Part shown: positions 1-9,828 of the stretch, piece by piece
Layout: each line of letters opens with the position of its first letter
Position numbering within the stretch: position 1 is the stretch's first letter
Assembly: GCA_963920635.1 (NCBI GenBank)
Contig: OY987298.1
Span: forward strand, 109,993,309 to 110,057,308
Reading direction: 5' to 3'
DNA: 64,000 nt
From: Pseudeuparius sepicola
Lineage: Eukaryota > Arthropoda > Insecta > Coleoptera > Anthribidae
Notes under the pieces: model-generated
The model's database searches: none
The model's input: only the letters and a program-made list of their open reading frames with translations
What the model was told of the DNA's origin: nothing
Program-made: the position numbers and the translations under genes

Positions 1-720
1 TTTCTTTTTTTAATGTTTACTTTAATTAGTCACACTTAGAGCTTTCCAAAAATACCAAATCTGTCATATTTTAAGTGAAATTTGCTAAAGATATTGTAGA
101 AAAGGTATAATATCACAAAATGTAAAAGTTTTGCTTTGTAATTCGTATTTCATGATCATAATTCAAATTTACACTTTCAGATTTTAAATTATTAGTATTA
201 TTAATTAATTTCTACCTACTGTAAAAAACGTAGGAAGTGACGGTTTTTTGTTTGTTAAAAAATACTATTATTTTTTGCAGACTTAGCTGCGACAAAAAAC
301 CATTACTCCTGCTAAACCAAAAGTGATATGCAACCGTGTTGTGCAGATTTTTTATTCGCTTTACTAATCTAATGAAAAATTGCAATAAAATCGGCATCTT
401 AATTAAAAAAATTGGTTATTTAATAAAATTAAACTGTTTTTTCTTGGCTGTATTCAATTCCTTGGAAAAAACTACACAAGTTTAGTTTTTGGACCACCAA
501 TGTATCTTTAAAATTACCGAGATAATCGCTCGTAACATCTTAATTACGACACCCTGTACAAAAGTAAAAAATAAAACATAAGAATAAAAGATAAAACTAA
601 ATATGAAAGAATAATAAATTCACATATTGTTCATATTATCATTATTTATCTAATTTAATTTAATTTAAACTTATTAAACTTCAGAAGTCAAAAAGTCTAA
701 TAAAAAAATATAATATAGCA
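1..720. other. AT-rich sequence without recognisable gene
   Basis: I see only AT-rich noncoding sequence with short accidental open frames. If the sax gene begins upstream of the window, this is probably intronic. Confidence 0.4.
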
Positions 721-817
721 CAGTTCATGATTCTTCTTTGTTCTTTTTTGTATTTTTTAGGCTATGTCATGAATCTTGGCCAGGCATTTATGACGGCAAA
801 TTTAAAATTTCTACATA

Positions 818-948
818 AATTCCCGGAAACTTTCCGTGAAAGTTTCTCGGGAATGTTTCCTAAACTTCCAGGGAAAGTTTCATATACCTTCAAAGTTTCT
901 TCCCGGAAAGTTTCCGTTTTTGTCCCGACTTGGAAAGTTTCCATTGCC
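818..948. repeat. Cluster of GGAAAGTTTCC-like degenerate repeats
   Basis: About seven imperfect copies of a quasi-palindromic 10-12-bp unit (GGAAACTTTCC, GGGAAAGTTTC, GGAAAGTTTCC) lie within 130 bases at irregular spacing. Both orientations occur because the unit is nearly self-complementary. It could be a simple-repeat MITE remnant or a cluster of binding sites (for example Rel/NF-kB-like). The sequence alone does not decide. Confidence 0.6.
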
Positions 949-959
949 CATCTCTACTT

Positions 960-1780
960 ATGTTATTTTGAAGGCAGCGGCTGTTTTCACTAGTACTATC
1001 TCTTAATAAATGTTCCCTATTGGCGTTTTGAACAAATTGCACAATTGTATAATATGTTTTCTAATAATTTTCTAACTGTTATTTAATAAATGGTCTGTTT
1101 CAATGGGGAACTTGCACAAAAATTAAATTTGAAAAATATTACTTTCAAACGTAATTTATTGCCATTAAATGAACCACAGTTCACAAAAAAAAACTATTTT
1201 TTTTTATTTTTATGTAATAAATATAAGCAATTAAAAACTGCATAATTCAAATCATTCTTGTAACGTGCCCTCCTTGGTTGTGATGTCAAGTAGCTCGTTG
1301 GTGGTGGCGCCTCTGGTGGGCAGCGGCACCATGTATAAACTAATATGGGCGACATATGCATAAAAACTACAGCACCACGCAAGCTTTGTTTAGAAAGAAG
1401 TACATCAGATCCCTCTGGAAATGGGTCGCCGAACTGTTATTTTAACGTTAAGTTTCCATTCTTCCTTCTCTAATTCTGTGTAGCTGTCACTCCTGTCACT
1501 GCCTTCTGATCGATCGAGCGCTGTGACGTCACAACCATTCCCGCGCTTTTCGTGTTGTTTCAAATGAACAGCTTGCAGTCACAACTTTAATTATTTATTG
1601 CAAACTAAATATTGCGATTTGAGGGCTGATATTTGGTATGTGCTCTTTCTGTAGGTAGGCAAATATAATAAAGAAATAAAAAAAATCCCCTTTATCTTTG
1701 TTCTGAAATTTTCATTATCTAAAGTCTATCCAAGTTACAGAGGCAGTGGATCAAAACATTGGCCACCACGTGACCTATTC
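960..1780. other. Intergenic or intronic stretch with a small GC-richer patch
   Basis: No gene is recognised. A patch at 1255-1390 is richer in GC than its surroundings and carries GGCGCC and CCACCAGAGG. A perfect CRE-like TGACGTCA lies near 1523-1530, in a GC-richer block that leads up to the promoter candidate at 1854. Confidence 0.4.
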
Positions 1781-1886
1781 TCTTATTGGTCTGATCGTCA
1801 TAAAATGTCAAATGTTTACGCGGCGAGCAGGATGCAGGGCCGGCTCTTCCCTCAGTCGAGTTTCCTGCATCTTTTAGATCGGATCG
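1764..1886 (+). promoter_or_regulatory. Candidate core promoter (Inr + DPE) with E-box and CCAAT-type motifs
   Basis: An Initiator-like TCAGT places a putative start at A1854. Exactly at +28 to +32 stands GGATC, which fits the insect downstream promoter element RGWYV. Upstream, at about 1764-1793, are CACGTG within CCACGTGACC and an inverted CCAAT box (ATTGGTC). A possible donor (AAG/GTAAAA) follows at 1948/1949, which would give a first exon of about 95 nt. It could be a promoter of a nested gene or an alternative sax promoter. It could also be the 5' end of a LINE, since insect Jockey-type elements carry internal Inr-DPE promoters and a LINE remnant lies downstream on the same strand. Confidence 0.4.
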
Positions 1887-2479
1887 CGAGCAGTATATTC
1901 TGTAAATTTATTTTGCTACTTAGAGATCATGATAAAGATCCATGAAAGGTAAAAACACAATTTTTAGAACTTCTAAAAGAATTAGTTCAGAATTACAAGC
2001 CACTGGGAATCTCATATTGGTAATCGATCGCAATGCGGTCATGTGACTTTGTTTATATCTACTGCCGCTGTAACTTTGATAGACTTTAAGTACTTAATTA
2101 ACATATTGGTAAAAAGATAAAAAGTGATGTGTTTGTTAAATTATTCGTGCATGCTGCATAAAAGCAGCGAGATAGAAACAAGGTAGAGGAATTTTTGGAG
2201 GTACTTACCTAATTCAACAAATGAAAATGAAATGTGACGTCGCGGAAATATCTACCTTTACCAATCTAACGTTAATGGAGGAAAAGCTGTCTTGGGAGAG
2301 GGGAGATCGCCTCGTCGAGCACTTGTTGGGAATTCAGCAGCGTTACCTTACACAGGGGCTAAGATTGATAGCTCCACTTTCTAGACATTGTGTAAAAAAA
2401 ATGTTTTTGTTTTCTGGCTTTATGGGGATCTGCGATTACGTGGTTAAAATCCATGTACTGATGACTGAAACACCCTGTG

Positions 2480-3030
2480 TAATGACACCAAAAGCTGTCA
2501 AAATAAAAATGAAAAGAGCTATTTTCAGAGGAATTCCACTTTTTATAAGAAAATTTATGGCGATATACAAGATAAGTTGTTAACTCTTAAAATCTTTCTA
2601 GAACAACTTGGGAGATTAATAATAACTTCGAGTATAGCATAACAAATCTCCAACTACTTTAAATTGTGACAATTTTCCTTCTGATAACGCTTCTGAAATG
2701 TCTAATCATTTCTGTAACTTCTTTGCAAGGAGTGCAGCAGACATGTTATCTCACAACTCCAGCTTATCCCCAGTATCCAATACTTGTGTCCTAAGTGACT
2801 GCAGTGAGGAAACCATGTTTTACGCACTTAAGCAGTGAAGAACATTGGCCATATTGTGGTGTAGATGACTTATCCCTATTTATTATTGAAAAATTATAAA
2901 GATACCTCTCTTAGGCCCTTCCTTCACCATGGAGTCGTGATTGCGACACAATTACCGATTACCGGCTAATTGCTTTTGTGTTGGCCCCATACTTTCAAGT
3001 TTAGTCTCATTCACGGAGGCAATGATGACA
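2480..3030 (+). mobile_element. Decayed non-LTR retrotransposon (LINE), start of the RT region
   Basis: Translation in shifting frames gives pieces typical of the linker between endonuclease and reverse transcriptase in Jockey/CR1-type LINEs. There is a 'NHFCNFFARSAADML' stretch near 2700-2750, then a 'SEETMFYALKQ' helix, then 'GVDDLSLFIIEKL' and a 'DYRLIA' block equivalent to the NYRPIS motif. Several frameshifts and stops separate them. A 120-codon open frame at 2221-2583 runs into this region and may be part of the same remnant, but alone it matches nothing I know. The catalytic YADD region is missing here. Confidence 0.6.
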
Positions 3031-3386
3031 CAATTTCAGAGCGCTACACTCAGACAAATAATTAACATAGACTAATGATTCAATATAATACAGACCCTGC
3101 CAAGATAAAAAATGTTTAGTAACATTATTTATTTGTCTGAGTTAGTAATAGAAATCTAAAACAAAACAATGCAATTATTGCACCATTGCCAAACTTCTTC
3201 ATAAATTTATCTTGTAAAATGTATAACCAACGTTAAAAAACATCAATTTGGAACAATAAGTTGATATCTACAATCTACATATAGTAAAAATTTGGACAGT
3301 TATCATTTAACAATAAATTTTACTGATGTCAATTTACTGATCCTACTTGGTCTATAAATAATATCCTTAATAAATTGCTTATTCTG
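3030..3386. other. No feature recognised
   Basis: AT-rich filler without coding potential, terminal repeats or hairpins that I could support. Confidence 0.4.
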
Positions 3387-3654
3387 GCTAACTTGGCAAC
3401 GTTTCACGAGCTCTTTGTGAACGATGCGCATTAAAAGTCACACAACTACACAACACAACATTCATCACATTTTCTAAATCTGTTGGGACCTCTTGTTTCC
3501 CTCCGCCATTCCTTTTGTTTGAAGCGAGGTACTCAGCCTGACGACCACGGAGGAGGATCCCTTCGCTAGAAAAACTCGGAAGGGCAACCAAAAAACACAA
3601 CTGCACTAGCTAACTTGGCAACGTTTCACGAGCTCTTTGTGAACGATGCGCATT
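3387..3654 (+). repeat. 46-bp exact direct repeat flanking 176 bp
   Basis: Bases 3387-3432 and 3609-3654 are identical over 46 positions (start GCTAACTTGGCAACGTTTCA, with GAGCTC inside). The 176 bases between are GC-richer than the surroundings and contain no ORF I recognise. The pattern fits a recent 222-bp tandem duplication whose second copy is incomplete, or very short flanking direct repeats of an insertion. Confidence 0.8.
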
Positions 3655-3839
3655 TGCTTTATTATGCCCCAACAGCTGATCCAGATCCAAAGTTCGTTGA
3701 GATTTCGCTGGTTTGCGTTGATGAGTTTCGAGTGTTTACTTTTACGTTATTCTTGTTTTTTTTTTAAGGAGATTTTGGAGTTATTGGACAAAAGGCATAT
3801 CGTTAAGTTAGTAGTTAGTGAATTAGTGTAATTTTAAGA

Positions 3840-3989
3840 ATGATGGGAAGAGTAAAGTGTTCGATTTGTGGCATAGGAAATGTAACCTCTGGTTATCATA
3901 ATGATGCAGGCTTGAGTGTCAAATTTGTTGTTTTTGTTTTAAGTAGGCATTTTTTATGTTGGGTGACTACAATGCAGCCTTTAGGTTAG
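3840..3989 (+). other. Short open frame with CxxC motif, unassigned
   Basis: A 49-codon frame opens with two consecutive ATGs. It encodes a basic start with a Cys-x-x-Cys pair (VKCSICG) followed by a hydrophobic stretch. It lies just beyond the 46-bp repeat. The N-terminus faintly recalls zinc-binding transposon-derived domains such as THAP, but the downstream THAP residues are not visible. It is probably an accidental ORF or the broken first exon of a transposon gene. Confidence 0.2.
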
Positions 3990-4860
3990 TCTATGTTTAT
4001 TATTTGTCTAAGGCGCCAGTTTACAGAAAGTTCATTAAAACTTTAGATCGAAACTAAATACAAATTATTTTTTCTTATTAAGATAATTGATAGGCAAATA
4101 CATTTTATTTGCAATTAATATTATAATGGGGATGTCCCGCCATATGGAAAATGAAATTTCCATTATATTATGTTCATAGTTCCAGACTTGTAGAGTAATT
4201 ATCCCACAAAATCTACAAAACTTAAGAACAAATCATATTTTCTGCCATTTACACAACCAATAAAACGACACTTCTTGTCATAGGCATTGCGAGCTGTCAC
4301 TGTTATTCCCTAGAATTGCCGTTCTGAGTAACGATTCGATTTACTTAACCTTAATTCGTTAGTTCTTCCTGCTTTGATGTTAATATTTATATTTGGTGTT
4401 TTAATTTTATAGTTTTATTATAATCTTAATCTTTAATATTGGTAGGTATTGGTACCTAATGAAATTATTCACTTTGTACCTATCTGGTAATTATTAGCAA
4501 ATTTAAATTTACTACGAAAAGATAATAAAAAATCGAATTTTTCAATTTCTGGACCACTGACAACTGACACCGGTGAAACCTACCAGGTGACACTATTATT
4601 GGCGGATTTTGTTTGGCAGGAACATAGTCCGATGAAATAACAGGACTACAATTTTAAACTTTGTAATGTTTTTGTAAATGTGTTCTGGCACGCAAAAAAG
4701 CTGAGAAAAACAGAGAAGACTATTTTTTGAGGACTATTGAACAGAAATATGTACGGGACATGTCCATTAACTATTATCCTTTTTTTTTAATTTTGAGCAT
4801 TTTGAGCCTATGGCGCATGTAGCTACGTCATCCGATGACATTTAGAAAGCCAGTGATAAA
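3990..4860. other. No gene recognised
   Basis: AT-rich sequence with an imperfect hairpin around 4128-4172 (TATAATGG against CCATTATA). I see no coding sequence. Confidence 0.4.
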
Positions 4861-4869
4861 ATATTGCCT

Positions 4870-5310
4870 TGATGAAGCGCTTCATTGAGTGAAGAACATT
4901 TTATTATCACTTGGCGATTATCACCCACACAACTTTATTTTCCATCATATCAGCTCGGTGAAAAAAGCGCCCTAGTTTGATTTTTAATGTATCCTTTAAA
5001 ACAGGAACGTGCATTGAATATAGGTCATGTTTCACTTTCCAAAAAGGGCGAACCTGAATCTGTTTACAGTTACAGTCCGATAACTGGCCTAACAACTTTG
5101 TCTAAATTGATAGAGAAGGTGGTGTTGAACTACTTGGATACATTTTTAATAAGCATAACTGGTAACACATTGCATTTGACTGTGTGAATTATGATTATGA
5201 TCAAGGTTTATTTCTTGACTTTCAAATAGACAAATTTTGGTAACATTTTCACCAGAACGACATTCCTGTGGTGTACGTCATGGTAACATACTTGTGGGGG
5301 CCTGGATCTT
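4870..5310 (+). mobile_element. LINE reverse-transcriptase fragment
   Basis: The frame opening at 4987 contains a characteristic RT block: 'LSKKGEPESVYSYSPITGL' corresponds to the KKGD...NYRPIS motif, followed by 'LSKLIEKVVLNYL', which corresponds to LSKxFEKxxxxRL. After frameshifts, the sequence near 5265-5310 still resembles the GVPQGSILGP motif. It is a dead fragment on the same strand as the remnant at 2.5-3.0 kb and may be another piece of the same family. The YADD catalytic segment is not preserved. Confidence 0.65.
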
Positions 5311-5934
5311 AGTGATAGATCCAGGTCTCACAATAGCAGTTTTGAATGAAGAAAAAGTTGATTCGTTATTGTTGTAAAATCTTTTAGTTAAATTATAAGA
5401 TGAGAGTTAACATTTAAGAAAGGCGTAATCTCCTATAATCTCTTATACCTGGAAATTTAGGTTGAATATCTTCATTGCATCTACATAGCAACCAGATTGA
5501 AATCGATAAGGTACAAATCGCTACAGCGTTCATCATCGGGAGGCTTTATGTCGCAAGAATTTGAAAAGTTGGTTTATAAATTTGTTTTATCTATGGCTTT
5601 CATATTCTGTGATCAACATAACCTATACTATAAAACCAGAAATATTTGTGTAGGTTATAGCTGAAAGTTGTCTTCTCAGGTTTGTTCCAACCTTGAATCA
5701 CAAATCGTTCTCAACGCGCATGTCTGTAAGATAATTGTTTTTCTGATCAATTTTTGTGTATGGTTGGAACAGCTGATAATTGATTTGAAGTTTGAAGTCT
5801 ATGAACCTAACCTTTTAATAAAATATAGATCTCAATGTTATAATAACCTTGATAGACCCTTCGCTGGAAGCTCAATCAACGATAGACCTAACCTAATTTT
5901 CTGCAATCTGTGATCTAATGATCTATATAACTAT

Positions 5935-5998
5935 TATTATTACTCCTAGTTTGGAGTATTGTATGGGTGAGAATTATTATTATTATTATTATATATGG
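5935..5998 (+). mobile_element. 3' end of a retroelement: hairpin plus (ATT)n tail
   Basis: TACTCC-TAGTTT-GGAGTA forms a 6-bp hairpin. It is followed by GGGTGAGAATTATT and a short (ATT)n run. The same module recurs at about 32011-32056, so it is a dispersed element terminus and not unique sequence. A hairpin followed by a microsatellite tail suits the 3' end of a non-LTR element or SINE. The sequence upstream differs between the two copies, so at least one is strongly 5'-truncated. Confidence 0.55.
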
Positions 5999-6314
5999 GA
6001 AAGAAATGAATTGCTAAGAAATAGAACATGTTCTGCTTGTTCTAAAGACTTCACCTAACTCCTTATTAAGTTTGTTTTTCATATTACTAAGTTCTTTAGT
6101 TTTACCAAATAAAAATACAATTACTTGGGAAAATAAAAATAAACAAAAGCTCTTAAAATGTTTTCTTTACACTAAATTTAAAACTTCAAATTTTCGCCAT
6201 ATAAATATTTATATATTTCAAGACTATAATACAAAGAATAAGATTTTTTCTCTACAGTGGCCTTCACATTGGTAAAGCGCTTGCTACCCAATCCCTAAGA
6301 GCATAAGATATCTT

Positions 6315-6450
6315 CTACAGTTTGTTCAGCGTCACAACTCCCGTCCTTGTCTGATTCGTGAATATACGACCGATATCCATCGTATATTCATGAGTAAGAC
6401 AAGGACGGGAGTTGTGACGTAGGGCCTAACATTCGCTGAACAAACTGTAC
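6315..6450. mobile_element. Hairpin MITE with TA target site
   Basis: An almost perfect palindrome of about 130 bp. The outer ends TACAGTTTGTTCAGCG and CGCTGAACAAACTGTA are exact inverted repeats. The inner arms (TCACAACTCCCGTCCTTGTC and its complement) pair around a short loop near 6370-6380. The flanking TA dinucleotides suit a Tc1/mariner-type MITE. It carries no coding capacity. Two unpaired segments in the right arm (TAGGGCCTAACATT) are small insertions. Confidence 0.8.
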
Positions 6451-6479
6451 GTATTCATCGTCATTTTCTTGTTCATTAC

Positions 6480-7100
6480 CTGGTATATTATTTTCATGTA
6501 CACGCGCGGCCCTTGAAATCGTTCCAATACGTGCGGACGCAAAGGCGTTCAACTGACAACGTTGCAATTACCCCTCCCCTCTATCGCGATTTGAAAGCCA
6601 ACGATAACCTTAAAAGCGTAAAAGTGACGGCAAATCTAACATCTTATTACGCGACATTACTTTACATGACATTGCCAGTTACAGTGCAAAAAACAGTGAA
6701 TTCGGCGCTGTTAGGATGGTTAGGATGGTTAGTTTGCCTGAATAATAGTGGAAAATCTTATAACCCTGCCCACAGACATTGGTGGCTTTTTTCGCAAAAG
6801 TCTTTCGATAACCTCGAATAGAGCCATTCTAAAAATCGAAGAACGTGGTAAATCTCTTAATTGGGTGTCGTACTTTCCTCCGGTACCAAAAAGAACCTCG
6901 AAAATCCGATATCTAAGAGAAATTCCCGATTCACGATTAACCACTTTCGAGAAACGGGACGGCTGTAGAATCAACGAAACCGACGGAAAATCCTCTGAAA
7001 CCACTATTGGAAATTGCTTGTTTTTCTCATTTCTCGATTTTTCGGGGGCCCAGGAAGCATCAGAATCTCACCCGAGGACTCCAGGGAAGCTTTAAAAATT
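6480..7100 (+). other. GC-richer unassigned block with a 115-codon frame
   Basis: This block is less AT-rich than its surroundings and has an open frame at 6748-7095 rich in charged residues. It contains a short tandem repeat (GTTAGGATG three times near 6709-6729). I recognise no domain, and no splice structure stands out. It lies immediately 3' of the minus-strand Harbinger transposase remnant and between repeats that might be that element's ends, so it may be internal sequence of the transposon, for instance a decayed accessory ORF. Confidence 0.3.
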
Positions 7101-7249
7101 GAAATAACCAAAGATTTGGTTCGCGGTTAAGATAAAGAAATGTAGTAAACCAATGTAATGGTCTATTGGTTACACTGACTGTAGTATGAAAGTATTTTGG
7201 TGTAATTTGTTTATGTTTACTGTTGTCATAAAAAATAGTTTAAACCTAC

Positions 7250-7800
7250 CTGAATAGAATAGTATCCTTTCCGATTTAGGTAGGAATCTGAATCATTTTC
7301 TGGTTTATCTAGTTTTATATGGGTCCCATCAATGGCCCCAATTACATTTGAAAATCCATTATCTCGAAAGTGATCTTCTCACTTATTCGTTTTTCAATCT
7401 CTTTTGGCCATTTTAGAATTTCTGGAGACAAATTACTTAAAAACATAGTGAGTCTATTTATAGAACATATTGTCACATCAAATCTATCAGCAACGTCTCT
7501 AAAACTGGCAGTTTGATGTACTATAAGTAGATAAGAACCTGAAACTAAATTGTCCATAAGTGAAAATACCAACCTCAGTAAATAATTCTAATATATTACT
7601 TGATGCAAGGCGGGTATATTCCCATACTCGCCTACTTGGCTATTAAAATACTGGCTCATTTCAAACCTCTCCCCTATGTGATTAGTAGTTTGTCTTGTCA
7701 ACCTGTGTTCAAAGAACACTGCTTCAGAATACTGTGGCACTATTTGCTCTAAAAATATTAAGCACAATAATTTAAACAGGTAAATAATATCAAGATGCAT
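7250..7800 (-). pseudogene. PIF/Harbinger (HARBI1-like) transposase, broken
   Basis: On the minus strand, the block 'QTASFRDVADRFDVTICSINR' marks the helix-turn-helix region of HARBI1-type nucleases, and 'LSPEILKWP' follows. After a frameshift near 7360, 'GFSNVIGAIDGTHIKLDKP' holds the first catalytic Asp of the DDE triad, then 'SDSYLNRKGYYSIQ' ends at a good donor (CAG/GTAGGT, exon end 7250). Upstream, 'RLTRQTTNHIGERF' is the usual N-terminal helix. An in-frame stop at about 7588-7590 and the frameshift kill the ORF, and the C-terminal exon with the remaining catalytic residues is not evident. The sequence cannot be active, but motif conservation suggests fairly recent decay. Possible element ends with GTTYGTTCCAACC lie near 5677 and 8240. 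Confidence 0.8.
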
Positions 7801-7899
7801 GAAATATCAACTTATAACCTACATAATTACATTAGTTTTTAATTCTTCTTCGCTCATATTAATATCTACTATTTTCGGATTAAATTAAAAGGTAAATTA

Positions 7900-8690
7900 A
7901 TTATACAAGCCTTTATAACCTCTGTGATCAAAAATGGGAGTGCGAGGACCCAAAACTAAACAGCAAGCAAATCACAAATCGCGAGCTTTAGGTGATGTCA
8001 CAGATTGACAAAGGTTAGGTTATTGGGTGAGGTTATGCTAAAGTCAAAAACAACACCCTACGCATGCGCCAAATTATTGAAAATCCGCAAAGTATTCTGA
8101 TAGTTTTTAAACAGGTTTGAATCTTAGTTGGAACAGAAAACTGGTCGTTTACTAACCATTGGTAACTCTGGTTGGAACGCATTTAAGTTACTGCGCAGAA
8201 TCCTGACTGTAAGAAACTGTTTCTGACGCTGGTTGGAACGAACTTAGTAGTAACCATAAAAATGATGAATGTTTTCAGCAACTAACCCAAAAATTGATTG
8301 ACCTGGACCGGAAAAGGCCAAGAGGGACCCACAAAGTTACTCCTTACCATTCACTCTTTCCAATCCTTAAGTGATCAACATAGCTGAAAAGCAAATAAAT
8401 ATAAAAAAAAACAAGTAGACTCTCTTGAAATGTTTTCCAACAATTTTGTGACTGCCATAGTACCTACGTATTTGTTTTTGTACCCCCATACTGTAATTGA
8501 TTTATTATTAGACACTTACTACCTGTAGTATAATTAGGTTCATTATTATGATGCAGGATCACAATTTGCTACCAATAGAAATGCAACATAACAGCTAGAG
8601 ATGCAAAAAGCTCGAGCATTCATATTTTGAACAAATGGACGCAGCAATTATTATGAAGGCGCAAGCAAGTGCCGTAGTAGCGGCGATGCC
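7900..8690. other. Unassigned; contains GGTTGGAAC repeats
   Basis: The segment 7900-8260 carries GGTTGGAACG at about 8168 and 8229 and related GTTGGAAC at 8130. An inverted counterpart, TTTGTTCCAACC, is at 5677. These could be terminal or subterminal repeats of the Harbinger element that holds the transposase remnant. The rest, to 8690, shows nothing I can name. Confidence 0.35.
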
Positions 8691-8695
8691 ACATA

Positions 8696-8960
8696 CAGGG
8701 TGTCCAACTTTAAAACTGTACAAATCCGTAAAATCATCATTTTTGGAGATAATCGCCTAAACTTTTTTTTGTTTTAAAGGCCTTCAAAAACCCCTTCTTT
8801 TGACCTTCATGCCATTTTCAAAATGCAAATTTAGGTCCGGCTGTGATTTTTTTATACCCCCGTGTTTCACGAAAACCATTTAGCGATTTTTTTATTTAAA
8901 ATCTGACCCCACAGCGTTAATCAGAACACCCCAAAACCCCCATATCCTCTACTAGACCAT
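8696..8960 (+). mobile_element. Repeat element with ACAGGGTGT end, copy A
   Basis: It begins with ATACAGGGTGTCC. About 260 bases are shared in the same orientation with 27625-27880. Shared landmarks are GTAAAATCAT...GGAGATA, then AAAACCATTTAGCGAT, then ATTAATC. No coding capacity is visible. Two diverged copies in one window indicate an old dispersed family, probably nonautonomous. Confidence 0.65.
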
Positions 8961-9296
8961 TGGTCGGTTCAAACCTCACACAATGCACAACATTTTTTAT
9001 TATTTGCTACATTCTACCCTTACACAATCTCCTTGGCCAAAATAGTGCATTTATGCATTTTGCAATCTAATAAATAACTATTTGACCCATAAAACAAGCA
9101 AAAACAAAGTACCTACTTATTTGTATTATTATAACTGGTCATGATAAAAACCGTGTATGCAACTCACATTTAAGGGCTATTAACACATTCATTATGACAT
9201 TCGCCTATGTATCGTGTCGTTATTCTCATATTTGTGTCTTAATAGCTATCATTAAATGCTCGTTGCATAATATACTATTTTCATAATATTTTTCAG
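8960..9296 (+). other. Intronic sequence upstream of the sax exon
   Basis: AT-rich sequence ending in a polypyrimidine tract and acceptor (TATTTTTCAG at 9287-9296). Nothing else was recognised. Confidence 0.5.
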
Positions 9297-9522
9297 GATA
9301 CGAATGGACTATTTTGACTCGTTCAGACGGGCCGACATTTATGCCTTCGGGCTGGTCCTGTGGGAGATATGCCGCAGAACGCTCAGCAATGGCATAGCCG
9401 AAGACTACAAGCCGCCCTTTTACGACTTGGTGCCAAGCGACCCCAGCTTCGAGGATATGAGGAAGGTTGTGTGCGTTGACCAACAGAGGCCCAGCGTACC
9501 CAACAGGTGGACCAGCGATCTG
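9297..9522 (+). CDS. sax: Saxophone/ALK2-type BMP type I receptor, penultimate coding exon
   Basis: This exon encodes 75 residues of the kinase C-lobe of a transmembrane Ser/Thr kinase receptor for BMP/activin-type ligands, which phosphorylates receptor Smads. It enters in phase after TTTTTCAG (one base completes the previous codon) and leaves at CTG/GTAAGT. Visible are subdomain IX ([16 protein letters not shown], with the invariant Asp and Gly) and the type I receptor signature [19 protein letters not shown]. The stretch [15 protein letters not shown] follows the ALK1/ALK2/Sax form; Thickveins and Baboon types differ here (for example PYYDMV and PYYDVV). The reading frame is intact. The preceding exons, including the catalytic HRD and DFG-equivalent motifs, are not found in 1-9296 and must lie upstream of the window. 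Confidence 0.93.
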
Positions 9523-9828
9523 GTAAGTGGCCTTTTTGCAATAATTCGGGGATCCGTCGTTAATTTACTTGCACCCGGATCTTTATTTGGAAGGGTTCAA
9601 GTACAGGCCACAGGGTTGCCTTGGTATTAAGCTTCACAAAAAATTTTCCGTCGGGAAATGAGAACCTGTTATAATGACTAAATACAATGATACCTATGGA
9701 ATAAGACAAGTATTCTCAAAAAATTTGTACAATTTATACAATTAGTAATTAGGAATTGTGCAAAAAGATTATTAACAAAACTTTATAAGGAAATTTAAAT
9801 AGACTTAATTACAAAACTAAGTAGACGG
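9523..9828 (+). other. Start of the 7.8-kb sax intron
   Basis: Donor GTAAGT at 9523. The exon frame would read on to a stop near 9628 if unspliced. No other feature was seen before the transposon stack begins at 9829. The intron ends at 17313. Confidence 0.7.

Noticed and set aside
1294..1340. CTCF-like motif (CCACCAGAGGCGCC on the minus strand)
   Set aside because: It lacks one G of the core consensus and stands alone. A single degenerate site is not evidence of an insulator.
1..9296. Search for upstream sax exons (HRDLKS, ADLGLA, GKGRYGEVW-type motifs)
   Set aside because: None were found on the plus strand. The exons are presumably upstream of the window, so I did not assign any.
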